Shown: piece by piece, positions 1-6,313 of the stretch
How the letters are laid out: each line of letters begins with the position of its first letter
Position numbering within the stretch: the first letter of the stretch is position 1
DNA from: Microbacteriaceae bacterium
GTDB taxonomy: Bacteria; Actinomycetota; Actinomycetes; Actinomycetales; Microbacteriaceae
DNA: 8,744 nucleotides
Assembly (NCBI GenBank): GCA_025464125.1
Contig: JAODLU010000139.1
Coordinates: 1 to 8,744, forward strand
Direction: 5' to 3'
Notes under the pieces: generated by a model
Told to the model about the DNA's origin: nothing
The model's input: only the letters and a program-made list of their open reading frames with translations
Database searches by the model: none
Translations under genes and position numbers: made by a program

Positions 1-1085
1 ATGAAGTGCGCCTCATCGACGACCATGCCCTTGAACCCGAGGGTTCCGAGCCATCCAATGTGGCGATCGAGCACGTCGTAGTTGACGATCACCACGTCGG
101 CGAACGCGTCGAGATTCTCGCCAGAGCCGTGGATGACCGTGGCCGTGCGATTCGGCGTCCACAGTTCGACCTCCCGCGCCCAGTTCATCTTCACCACGCT
201 CGGCACGACAACGAGAAGCGGATACGAGCCGGAGACTTGTGCTGCGAGCAATGCCTGCGCGGTCTTGCCAAGGCCGGGCTCATCAGCGAGCAGGTAACTG
301 CGATGACCTTCACGGGCGCTTGCCACGAACTCTGCCTGGTGATGGAAGAGCTCGAGGCCTTCTGGCACCCGCTCGTCTGCTGCGGTCGGCTCTGGCAGTT
401 CCATGCTGGCGACGTTGCCGCCTGATCCGTACTCGAACGCGCGGAAGAGCGGGTCGAGCAGTTCCCAGTTGGCCAGGCGGTGGGTTACCGGCTTCGCCTT
501 CACCGGGGTGCTGAAATCGGGAGCCAGGAACGGGTTGGAGAGCTGGCGGGCGATCACCGACTGTGGCACGACCTGGCGCTCTGCCGCAGGCGCGAGCGCC
601 ACCGGTTCCTTCACGATGATGAGCTCGTCAGGGCTGAGCTCAGTGCCGGCTGCCAGGAGCATGTCGCGGCGCATGGTGCGCGCTGCATCCGTCACCGCTG
701 TCTCTTCTGCAAGCAGCTGTATGAGCGACGTGTCACGAGCCGCGGTCTTGGCGAGAATTGTCGCAACGCCGTCGAGACGCTTGAGGGTCTCGGCCCGCTC
801 GGAGTCGCCCAGCTCCTTGTCTGTCTTTGCCTTCGCGCGTTCCTCGCGCATCAGCAGCGCGATCACCTGGAACTTTGTGCGATTGGTTGGCCCGACCTTG
901 CCACGCTCGGCCGCACTCTCGACCTCGCGCACTGCGCGGGCGAGAACGGGAATGACGCCGCTGTCATCGGCTCCCCGCGAACGCCGCGCCGCGCCCTGCC
1001 TCTGGGCGGGCTTGCGCGCAGACTGTTTGCGGGTCGATGACTTGCCGCTGGACTGGGTCGAGTCACCGCGTGCGGACCGGGCCAT
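1..1085 (-). CDS. SNF2-type DEAD/DEAH-box helicase, N-terminal part (cut by left edge)
   Basis: This is the first 361 codons of a superfamily 2 ATPase of the SNF2/SMARCAL1-like type, which as a family moves along or remodels DNA using ATP. Residues 1-40 are basic and disordered-looking (Arg, Lys, Ser, Gln rich). Residues 41-240 are a charged, partly helical extension that I do not recognise. The helicase core starts near residue 245 (LFHHQAEFV, Q-motif-like). Walker A is ADEPGLGKT at 267-275, motif Ia is about LVVVPSVVKMNW at 291-302, a Ib-like NYDVL is at 335-339, and motif II DEAH is at 357-360, two codons before the edge. The C-terminal helicase lobe lies outside the window. Walker A has Pro where SNF2 proteins usually have Met (DEMGLGKT). 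The ATG start is preceded by AGGAG at 1090-1094. It is divergent from the phosphodiesterase gene. The substrate and pathway cannot be told from this part; the fold assignment is firm. Confidence 0.88.
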   Translation of the reverse strand, partial: MARSARGDSTQSSGKSSTRKQSARKPAQRQGAARRSRGADDSGVIPVLARAVREVESAAERGKVGPTNRTKFQVIALLMREERAKAKTDKELGDSERAETLKRLDGVATILAKTAARDTSLIQLLAEETAVTDAARTMRRDMLLAAGTELSPDELIIVKEPVALAPAAERQVVPQSVIARQLSNPFLAPDFSTPVKAKPVTHRLANWELLDPLFRAFEYGSGGNVASMELPEPTAADERVPEGLELFHHQAEFVASAREGHRSYLLADEPGLGKTAQALLAAQVSGSYPLLVVVPSVVKMNWAREVELWTPNRTATVIHGSGENLDAFADVVIVNYDVLDRHIGWLGTLGFKGMVVDEAHF

Positions 1086-1362
1086 GCTTCTCCTGGATCT
1101 GTGGCTGCACCAGCGGATCGACCGGTATGAGGCTTCCCGGCTGGATGCCTCGCGGTGCGAAGGTGGAACGACGGCCCTGGGTCGAGCAACTCGGGCTGGA
1201 GATCCAGCGCACGAGGTCGAGACGATGAAGGGGTTCGTCGGGTGCGCAATCAGTTTATCGCGTATTATCGGTGCGGCGCACGCACCAGTCCCCCTGTTAT
1301 GGGGGTGCGAATCGCCACCGTCTGTTTACCCTCCCGACACGAACCAATGATGTGATTACTTC
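1086..1362. other. Divergent intergenic region (helicase / cpdA)
   Basis: These 277 bp separate two divergently transcribed genes and must hold both promoters. No convincing reading frame was seen. The half next to the helicase is GC-rich and has only its ribosome binding site. From about 1250 to 1362 the DNA becomes more AT-rich, with TATTAT at 1263-1268 (GATAAT on the other strand, 1264-1269). This could serve as a -10 element in either direction, but no good -35 is paired with it. A GC-rich hairpin at 1281-1309 lies between this and the cpdA start. Confidence 0.6.
1281..1309. promoter_or_regulatory. GC-rich hairpin in the cpdA upstream region
   Basis: CCCCC (1290-1294) and GGGGG (1301-1305) form a perfect stem around the 6-nt loop TGTTAT. 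The stem continues outward as CGCA (1281-1284) with TGCG (1306-1309) after a 5-nt bulge on the left side. No T-run follows on either strand, so it is not a classical terminator. It ends 53 bp before the cpdA start codon and could be a 5' leader structure or a protein-binding site. The function is unknown. Confidence 0.4.
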
Positions 1363-2313
1363 ATGAGCGTCTACACGGCCCAGTTTCCGCGGCCGGATCA
1401 CTTCCTCATCCACCTCAGCGACACACATCTTCTCGCCGGTGGAAACCGCCTGTACAACGCGATCGACAGCGAGGCACGCCTCGAGCGACTGTTCGCCCAG
1501 CTCGAGCAGTCGGGCGCGAAGCCTGAAGCAATCGTGCTCACCGGCGACCTGGCCGACCACGGGGAGGCAGAGGCCTACGAGCGCCTGCGCGCCATCGTCG
1601 ACCCGGCGGCAGCGCGTCTCGGCGCCCAGGTCATCTGGGTCATGGGCAACCATGACGACCGTGGCAACTTCCGTTCACGCCTTCTCGGCCAGATGCCGAC
1701 CACCGCGCCGATCGATCGCGTCTATGACGTGAACGGCCTTCGCGTCATTGCGCTCGACTCGACTGTTCCTGGCTCTCACTATGGTCACGTGACGGACGCC
1801 CAGCTCGACTGGCTCGCAGAGGAGCTCTCACTGCCGGCCCTGCACGGCACGATCATCGCCATGCATCACCCGCCGGTTCCGAGCGTGCAGGACCTCGCCA
1901 TCCTCGTGGAACTCCGCGAACAGGATGCCCTGGCCGAAGTCATTCGCGGTTCAGACGTGCGCGGCATCATCGCCGGCCACCTGCACTACTCCACGACCGC
2001 CATGTTTGCGGGAGTGCCGGTCTCCGTCGCATCAGCGACCTGCTACACGCAGGACCTCGGCTTCCAGGACCGGGCAACTCGCGCCCATGACGGTTCGCAG
2101 TCGTTCAACCTCGTGCACGTCTACGACACAACTGTGCTGCACTCGGTGGTTCCCGTCGGGGACTTCGCGCCGGTCTCGTTCGTCTCGGCAGACGACACCG
2201 CAACGATCCTGGCCGAGAACGACGTGGTCATCCCGCTCAGCACCGCCCTGCCCGTCGCGGAACTCGAGGACGACCTCGTGGCCCCGGCGTGGGATCTCGC
2301 CGGGCGCCGCTAG
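1363..2313 (+). CDS. cpdA: Class III cyclic nucleotide phosphodiesterase (CpdA/Rv0805 type)
   Basis: This is a cytoplasmic dinuclear-metal phosphoesterase, predicted to hydrolyse 3',5'-cAMP and probably other phosphodiesters such as 2',3'-cyclic nucleotides. All metal-site motifs of the calcineurin-like fold are present: SDTHLL (D20, H22), TGDLADHGE (D62), GNHDD (N96, H97), AMHHPP (H168) and GHLHYS (H206, H208). They line up with the metal ligands of Mycobacterium tuberculosis Rv0805 as I recall them, shifted by one residue. At 316 aa it is nearly the length I recall for that protein (about 318), so orthology is likely. The C-terminal 80 residues after the core form an acidic tail of the kind Rv0805 also carries. 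The ATG at 1363 gives the expected N-terminus, but no Shine-Dalgarno sequence precedes it, so a leaderless or weakly initiated mRNA is possible. It is convergent with the Stealth gene, whose stop lies 14 bp away. True in vivo substrates are uncertain for this family. Confidence 0.92.
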   Translation: MSVYTAQFPRPDHFLIHLSDTHLLAGGNRLYNAIDSEARLERLFAQLEQSGAKPEAIVLTGDLADHGEAEAYERLRAIVDPAAARLGAQVIWVMGNHDDRGNFRSRLLGQMPTTAPIDRVYDVNGLRVIALDSTVPGSHYGHVTDAQLDWLAEELSLPALHGTIIAMHHPPVPSVQDLAILVELREQDALAEVIRGSDVRGIIAGHLHYSTTAMFAGVPVSVASATCYTQDLGFQDRATRAHDGSQSFNLVHVYDTTVLHSVVPVGDFAPVSFVSADDTATILAENDVVIPLSTALPVAELEDDLVAPAWDLAGRR

Positions 2314-2327
2314 GCATCCTTCGCCGT

Positions 2328-3938
2328 TTACTCCCCAGCGGTCAGCGGTCTTGCCGGGGCTGCAGCGCCCTCAGCTGTGCCCGCGCCTGCAGTGACTTTC
2401 TCCCACGGTGCTGCCACCGGAAAGTAGCCGTCGAGGAACGCACGCACTGCATCCGCCCTGTCTTCGTCGCTGATCTCAGGAAAGCTGCCGTCGTTCAGGC
2501 AGAAAAGGTCGACGTTGCGACGCGCAACCAGCTTGTCCATGGCGACAAGCCCTGAACGCGCAGTGGTGTCCACATATCGAACCTTCGCCTGGGTTTCGAG
2601 CACCGCACGCCCGGTGAGCAGGGCGAAGTAGTGATAGAGCGAGTTGGTTACCGAGACATCGGTCGCAGACCGGAATGTGCTTGCTGCGGTGCGTGCGAAG
2701 TCTTCGGGGAATTCAGCCTCGAGCTCGCGCACCACTGACTTTCGCATCGGCACTGGCGTGTGCTCGAGGTGACGGGTGATCAGCTTGCCGAAGCGGTCGC
2801 GAAGCAGGGCGCGGTTGACCCTCGCAGCATTCTCGAATCCACTGCGCTGCTGGTTGGGATCTCCGAGCCCGATTCGGGTGGTCGCCTCGATGAAGCGCGA
2901 AACCCCTCCCGACGAGAAGAACATCTCGGGACCGACCGGACGACCGAAGAACATGTCGTCGTTCGAGTAGAGGAAATGCTCGCTGAGCCCCGGGATGTTC
3001 TGCAGCTGGCTCTCGACTGCGTGCGAGTTGTGGGTCGGCAGCACCGAGGTATCTTCGAAGAACTGCTCGCTCGGCACGATCGTGACTTTGGGGTGGTCAT
3101 CGAGCCAGTCTGGCCGCGGGGAGTCGGTGACGATGTAGATGTTGCGGATCCACGGCGCGAAAAGGTGCACGGACCGAAGTGCGTACTTCAACTCATCCAG
3201 CTGGCGGAACCTGGCGTGCGAATCGTCGCCCTCGCCGACGACGTAGCTCTTCATGCGGCGGGCCCGCGCGCGCTGCCATTCGATCGATGCGCCGTCGACC
3301 CAGGAAAAGACGATGTCGATGTCGAAGTCGACATCGTGGGCCTGTGGCTCAAACATGTTGGCAAGCGTTGGCCACGTGCGGCCGTGCAGTTCAACAGTGG
3401 TGCGTTCGATCTCGGTGAACGGCAGTTCGACGCGCATAAGGGAGTTCTCGGCTGGCGCGTGGATCATCTCAGCCGAGGTCTCCCACAACTCGACCCGCAC
3501 GCCGTTGGCTGCGCCATAACGCAGACCACCGCGCGCACTGACCCTTGGGCGATACAGCACGAAGGCCCTGCGCGTGCTGTCGGCGGACAGCTGGCCATCA
3601 GCAACGAGCACTGCTGAGCGATGTGAACCGTCGGTCGCCTTCGAGTACATCGGCTCGTCAGCGCTGGCAGTGGCGAGCACCGCGGCGAGCGCCTTGCGGT
3701 CTTTCCAGTCGATGGCGAGCACTGGGCGAGTGTCGTTTCCTCGCACAAGCAGGAATTCGATGCCCGCGGCGTCCAGCGCGTCACGAATGAACAGCAGGTC
3801 TTCGGCCTGCGCTTCACGTGGCGTCAGGGTGCTGTTCACGAGCGCAAGGCGCCCCTTGCTGAGTACTACATCCTCGCGCTGGAGCACCGCCGACTGCGGT
3901 ACGGCGATTGCAACTGCTGGGAGCTTTTGGCCCTTCAT
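2328..3938 (-). CDS. Stealth-family sugar-phosphate transferase (Stealth CR1-CR4)
   Basis: Stealth proteins are sugar-1-phosphate transferases that build phosphodiester-linked surface or capsular polysaccharides; some are related to human GNPTAB. From the chosen start (536 aa) the four conserved regions appear in order. CR1 is DIDIVFSWVDG at 206-216. CR2 runs from LDELKYALRS near 247 through IYIVTDSPRPDWL (267-279) to YSNDDMFFG (324-332), with the acidic DD typical of the metal/nucleotide site. CR3 spans about 393-445 (HTPVPMRKSVV to LLTGRAV). CR4 is about 478-513 (LFCLNDGSFPEIS). The 200-residue N-terminal domain matches the variable N-terminus of actinobacterial Stealth proteins, in my recollection. 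There is no signal peptide. The C-terminal 25 residues are Ala/Gly-rich. An in-frame ATG at 4022 would add 28 residues, but third codon positions are clearly less GC-rich there and neither start has a Shine-Dalgarno. No glycosyltransferase or polymer-export gene is nearby, so donor and acceptor are unknown. Confidence 0.9.
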   Translation of the reverse strand: MKGQKLPAVAIAVPQSAVLQREDVVLSKGRLALVNSTLTPREAQAEDLLFIRDALDAAGIEFLLVRGNDTRPVLAIDWKDRKALAAVLATASADEPMYSKATDGSHRSAVLVADGQLSADSTRRAFVLYRPRVSARGGLRYGAANGVRVELWETSAEMIHAPAENSLMRVELPFTEIERTTVELHGRTWPTLANMFEPQAHDVDFDIDIVFSWVDGASIEWQRARARRMKSYVVGEGDDSHARFRQLDELKYALRSVHLFAPWIRNIYIVTDSPRPDWLDDHPKVTIVPSEQFFEDTSVLPTHNSHAVESQLQNIPGLSEHFLYSNDDMFFGRPVGPEMFFSSGGVSRFIEATTRIGLGDPNQQRSGFENAARVNRALLRDRFGKLITRHLEHTPVPMRKSVVRELEAEFPEDFARTAASTFRSATDVSVTNSLYHYFALLTGRAVLETQAKVRYVDTTARSGLVAMDKLVARRNVDLFCLNDGSFPEISDEDRADAVRAFLDGYFPVAAPWEKVTAGAGTAEGAAAPARPLTAGE

Positions 3939-4138
3939 AGCGAAACCGTGGTCATAGTATGGCCAATCTGTCGAAGCCGGAGCCTCGCCGAATGATCCGG
4001 TCGCTCGCGGGCAGATAGCCATGATAATCGGCGCAGATGTACATCGTGTTTCGAGCCGGAATATCGGTGCGAATTATCGTCACCCCTTGACACGTCCCCT
4101 CCGAAGGACGGGTCCAATTGATTCATCGAGAGGATAGG
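3939..4138. other. Intergenic region upstream of the Stealth gene
   Basis: This is about 200 bp of noticeably more AT-rich DNA between the Stealth start and the terminator of the next minus-strand gene, so it should hold the Stealth promoter. On the minus strand GATTAT (4023-4028) with GAAACA 17 bp upstream (4046-4051) is a weak promoter candidate. If real, its transcript would begin after the ATG at 4022 and favour the start at 3938. A second GATAAT lies at 4073-4078. A small inverted repeat, CGTCC/GGACG, spans 4093-4110. A minus-strand frame of 63 codons ends here (see findings) but looks non-coding. Confidence 0.4.
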
Positions 4139-4164
4139 GCCGGCCCGTTCGCACGCGGGCCGGC
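4139..4164 (-). terminator. Hairpin terminator after the repeat-tailed membrane protein gene
   Basis: GCCGGCCCG (4139-4147) is perfectly complementary to CGGGCCGGC (4156-4164), giving a 9-bp, almost pure GC stem with an 8-nt loop. It starts 12 bp past the stop codon of the minus-strand gene at 4177-4611. A pyrimidine-rich but not pure-T tract follows (CCTATCCTCTC on the minus strand), as is common for actinobacterial terminators. It also insulates the Stealth gene from read-through. Confidence 0.75.
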
Positions 4165-4176
4165 TCCTTCGGTTGG

Positions 4177-4611
4177 CTAGTTGCTCGAGCCCGGCGCACC
4201 GCCCTGCGGGGCCGTGCCGCCCTGGGTGCTGGTGCCACCCTGCTGGGTACCGCCGCCCTGCGTTCCGGTTCCGCCCTGCGTAGGCGCACCGCCCTGCGTT
4301 CCGGCGCCACCCTGCTGGCCTCCCGGGCCGGTCTGCGAACTGCCGGCGCGACCCGGGCCGCCAGCGGCACCGTGGCCGGCAGTTCCAACGAGCACTCCTC
4401 CGCCGAAGGCTGCACCGAGCACGATGAGCCCGCCGACGATAATGCCGGCGAGTCTCAGTCCGCGCCGCGGATTCTGGGCCGGAACTACAGGCAGGACGGG
4501 AGCGCCTGCGCCGTCAATCGGCGCAGCAACGGTCGGGGTCGTGTCGATTTCGGATACCGCCGGCGCGTCGACGCTGGCGGGCTCCTGGGTTTCCATGGTT
4601 TTCGTAGGCAT
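4177..4611 (-). CDS. Single-pass membrane protein with a Gly/Gln/Thr repeat tail, unknown function
   Basis: I do not recognise a family. The 144 residues divide into three parts. Residues 1-50 are a Pro/Ala/Thr-rich, mildly acidic segment ending in NPRR. Residues 51-78 are one strongly hydrophobic, Gly-rich helix (GLRLAGIIVGGLIVLGAAFG and onward). Residues 80-144 are a low-complexity tail of Gly, Gln, Thr, Ala and Pro with seven QGG units spaced about six residues apart. The RR before the helix suggests N-terminus inside, tail outside, by the positive-inside rule. The tail has almost no charge and no aromatic residues, so a flexible spacer in or through the cell wall is a reasonable guess. 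The start is well supported by AGGAG at 4619-4623, 7 nt from the ATG. The stop is followed by a strong hairpin terminator. The 131-bp gap upstream carries a direct repeat and an inverted repeat, so separate control from the upstream oxidoreductase is likely. Confidence 0.75.
   Translation of the reverse strand: MPTKTMETQEPASVDAPAVSEIDTTPTVAAPIDGAGAPVLPVVPAQNPRRGLRLAGIIVGGLIVLGAAFGGGVLVGTAGHGAAGGPGRAGSSQTGPGGQQGGAGTQGGAPTQGGTGTQGGGTQQGGTSTQGGTAPQGGAPGSSN
4193..4320 (-). repeat. Degenerate in-gene tandem repeat encoding QGG units
   Basis: The DNA for the tail of the membrane protein repeats a CACCGCCCTGCG-like unit about seven times, at irregular 15-21 bp intervals. The 16-mer GGCGCACCGCCCTGCG occurs twice exactly (4193-4208 and 4283-4298), and CGCCCTGCGTTCCGG occurs twice nearby. 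The intervals are multiples of three, so repeat-number changes would keep the frame. It is a likely site of length variation between strains. Confidence 0.7.
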
Positions 4612-4669
4612 GTCACTGCTCCTGGATGTCGTGGCGATGGTTCTCCATCACCTGCCATCACGATCAGGC

Positions 4670-4691
4670 CAGTGGCTATATCCAGCCACTG
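4670..4691. promoter_or_regulatory. Perfect 8-bp inverted repeat upstream of the membrane protein gene
   Basis: CAGTGGCT (4670-4677) and AGCCACTG (4684-4691) are exact reverse complements around the 6-bp centre ATATCC. It lies 58 bp upstream of the start codon at 4611. On the minus strand the centre supplies GATATA, a possible -10, so an operator over a promoter is one reading. It could also be a weak terminator for the oxidoreductase gene, but no T-run follows it. Confidence 0.45.
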
Positions 4692-4718
4692 CGCGGGCCG
4701 CATCCTGCCTGACAGCTC

Positions 4719-4736
4719 GCTATGACCTTGCTATGA
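4719..4736 (-). promoter_or_regulatory. TCATAGC-N4-TCATAGC direct repeat, response-regulator-like site
   Basis: On the minus strand two identical heptamers TCATAGC are separated by AAGG, giving an 11-bp repeat period, about one helical turn. This is the geometry bound by OmpR/PhoB-family response regulators. The PhoP box of M. tuberculosis, as I recall it, is TCACAGC-N4-TCACAGC, one base different per half-site. A degenerate third copy (GAATAGC) lies 5 bp upstream across the oxidoreductase stop codon. It sits 108-125 bp before the membrane protein start codon, which is its likely target. The regulator is not in this window. Confidence 0.45.
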
Positions 4737-4742
4737 GCCGGG

Positions 4743-6227
4743 CTATTCGGCGAGCATCCGCAGATCTTTGGTTGCTGGTCCTTCCAGCTGTTCTCCGGAT
4801 GCCGCGAACCGGGAGCCGTGCAACGGGCAATCCCAGGTGCGCTCAGCGTCGTTCCAACTGACCACCCCGAACAGGTGAGGACACACCGCGGAGACCGTGC
4901 AGGTCATACCGTCGACTGTGGACACCCCGACCGGCCGGATCCCTTCGTGTGTGACCACCCCGTCTCCCTCGCGCGGCGCCCCGATCGGTTTCGGCTCGAG
5001 CCACGCACCGAGGTAGCCCCTGACCGCTGCCACGCCAACAGCAGCCTGCGCGCCGAGGAAGGTTCCCACATCCTGAGGAGTGGTCACTCGTCGATGCAGC
5101 TTCTTCGCCCACTGCTGGGTGCCGCCGAGGATGTCAGAGCTCAGGGTGAGCGCGGCCATGATCGCAGTAGCCATGCCCCACTTGTCGTAGCCGGTCGCGA
5201 TGAATACGCGCCCGTGGCTCCTCGGCAGCCAGCCGGTGAACGGCAGTCCGCTCGCCGGGCGGTAGTCCTGCGCCGACCAGGTGTGCGTGCGTTCCGCTCC
5301 GGGGAAGTAGCGTTCGGTCCATGCCTGCAGGTCATCGACTTTGGCGAGTGGGGAGGCTTCTCTTCCCACGGGGTGCCCGTTGCCTCCGATGAGCAGCAGG
5401 TCGCCCGCGGCATCCGGGGCGGTGCGAACCGACCGCGTCGGGCCGTCGACCGAGAGGTACATTCCCTGGGGAATCTCACCCGGCACACGAAACGCGAGCG
5501 CATATGAGCGCAGCGCCTCTTCTTTCATGAAATACAGTCCGCGGTCCATGAACGGCATGCCGGTTGCGAGGATGACGCGGTCAGCCTGCACCTGACCGTG
5601 GTCAGTCGTAATGATCGCTGGCGAGCTCGGTTTCACGCGCCGAACCCGCACTGACTCGACGAGCACGCCACCGTGCGCCCTGAAGTCCGCCGCGAGCGCT
5701 GTAAGCACATCCATCGGGTCGAACTGCGCCTGGTCGGCGAGCCGCACCGCGCCATATGCCGGAAACGGAACATGAAGATCGTATTCGCGCTTCACGTCGA
5801 GCCCGACTGACTTGCCTGCCCGGTACTCTTCCTCCAGGCGGGCCACCCCGTCAGCCGTCGACGCATAGCTGAAGGCGTCACGCACCTGCACGGGCACGCC
5901 GTGTTCCTCGCAGTAGCGCAGAAGCCAGGCCGCGCCCTCCCTGTTGCCATCGACATACGCCTGCGCAGTCTTCACCGTGGTGTGACGCAGGATGCTCGAC
6001 AGGTGGGTGCCCTGCAGCAGGCTGACCTTGGCTGTCGTATTGCCTGTGGCTGCAGCGCCCACGTATCTCGCCTCGAGAATGGCCACTCGCATGCCAGCCC
6101 TCGCGAAGAGCAGTCCTGTTGCTAGCCCAGTCAGACCGGCACCCGCAATGACGAGGTCGTAGCGCTCCCCCGGCTCGAAAGTATCGGTGGGGATCGGTGC
6201 TGCTCGGTCGAGCCAGAGTGATGTCAT
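4743..6227 (-). CDS. FAD-dependent oxidoreductase with C-terminal Rieske [2Fe-2S] domain
   Basis: This is a two-domain redox enzyme of 494 residues. Residues 22-370 are a DAO-type flavin amine oxidase fold. It has the FAD-binding segment YDLVIAGAGLTGLATG (23-38, GAGLTG at 29-34), the acidic end of strand 2 at LEAR (51-54), and a late FAD motif near GRVFIATGYDKWGM (339-352). Residues 405-490 are a Rieske domain whose cluster ligands are all present: C449-P-H451 and C467-P-L-H470. The architecture is that of Bacillus YhfW-like proteins, whose substrate is, to my knowledge, not established. An amine or amino-acid oxidation that passes electrons through the iron-sulfur cluster is plausible. There is no signal peptide, so it is cytoplasmic. 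The start is supported by GGAGG (6237-6241), 9 nt before the ATG. The DUF1330 gene ends 86 bp upstream with no visible terminator between, so co-transcription is likely. Confidence 0.9.
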   Translation of the reverse strand: MTSLWLDRAAPIPTDTFEPGERYDLVIAGAGLTGLATGLLFARAGMRVAILEARYVGAAATGNTTAKVSLLQGTHLSSILRHTTVKTAQAYVDGNREGAAWLLRYCEEHGVPVQVRDAFSYASTADGVARLEEEYRAGKSVGLDVKREYDLHVPFPAYGAVRLADQAQFDPMDVLTALAADFRAHGGVLVESVRVRRVKPSSPAIITTDHGQVQADRVILATGMPFMDRGLYFMKEEALRSYALAFRVPGEIPQGMYLSVDGPTRSVRTAPDAAGDLLLIGGNGHPVGREASPLAKVDDLQAWTERYFPGAERTHTWSAQDYRPASGLPFTGWLPRSHGRVFIATGYDKWGMATAIMAALTLSSDILGGTQQWAKKLHRRVTTPQDVGTFLGAQAAVGVAAVRGYLGAWLEPKPIGAPREGDGVVTHEGIRPVGVSTVDGMTCTVSAVCPHLFGVVSWNDAERTWDCPLHGSRFAASGEQLEGPATKDLRMLAE

Positions 6228-6313
6228 CGCTTGGTGCCTCCGCCGGGCACGGTACTCGCGGAGCAGCGGTATGGAAGGAGGTCAGGCTTTCAGCGGCGCA
6301 GGGTGTACTGCGG

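Noticed and set aside
1129..1151. GAGGC/GCCTC inverted repeat upstream of the helicase
   Set aside because: A 5-bp stem with a 13-nt loop is expected by chance in GC-rich DNA.
403..1350. Long plus-strand frame (315 codons) opposite the helicase
   Set aside because: It is antisense to a gene with clear helicase motifs, its product is Ser/Arg/Ala-rich without recognisable domains, and it runs across the intergenic region. It is a typical high-GC shadow frame.
2760..3617. Long plus-strand frame (285 codons) opposite the Stealth gene
   Set aside because: It lies wholly inside the Stealth coding region, has no domain, and owes its length to GC-rich codon structure on the other strand.
3935..3958. 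Two further TCATAG motifs (3935 and 3952, plus strand) near the Stealth start
   Set aside because: Spacing is 17 bp, not the 11 bp of the 4719-4736 repeat, and one simply contains the reverse complement of the ATGA at the start codon.
4087..4092. Consensus -35 TTGACA on the plus strand
   Set aside because: There is no -10 at 16-18 bp and no plus-strand gene downstream; it points into the terminator of the minus-strand membrane gene.
4181..4861. Plus-strand frame (226 codons) rich in Pro, Pro-Cys and Val
   Set aside because: It is the mirror of the QGG repeat tail; the PPC repeats arise from the same tandem DNA. The minus-strand gene has a good ribosome site, a membrane helix and a terminator.
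6275..6282. Perfect Shine-Dalgarno AAGGAGGT on the plus strand
   Set aside because: No start codon lies at a usable distance and only antisense frames follow. It falls in the gap between two minus-strand genes.
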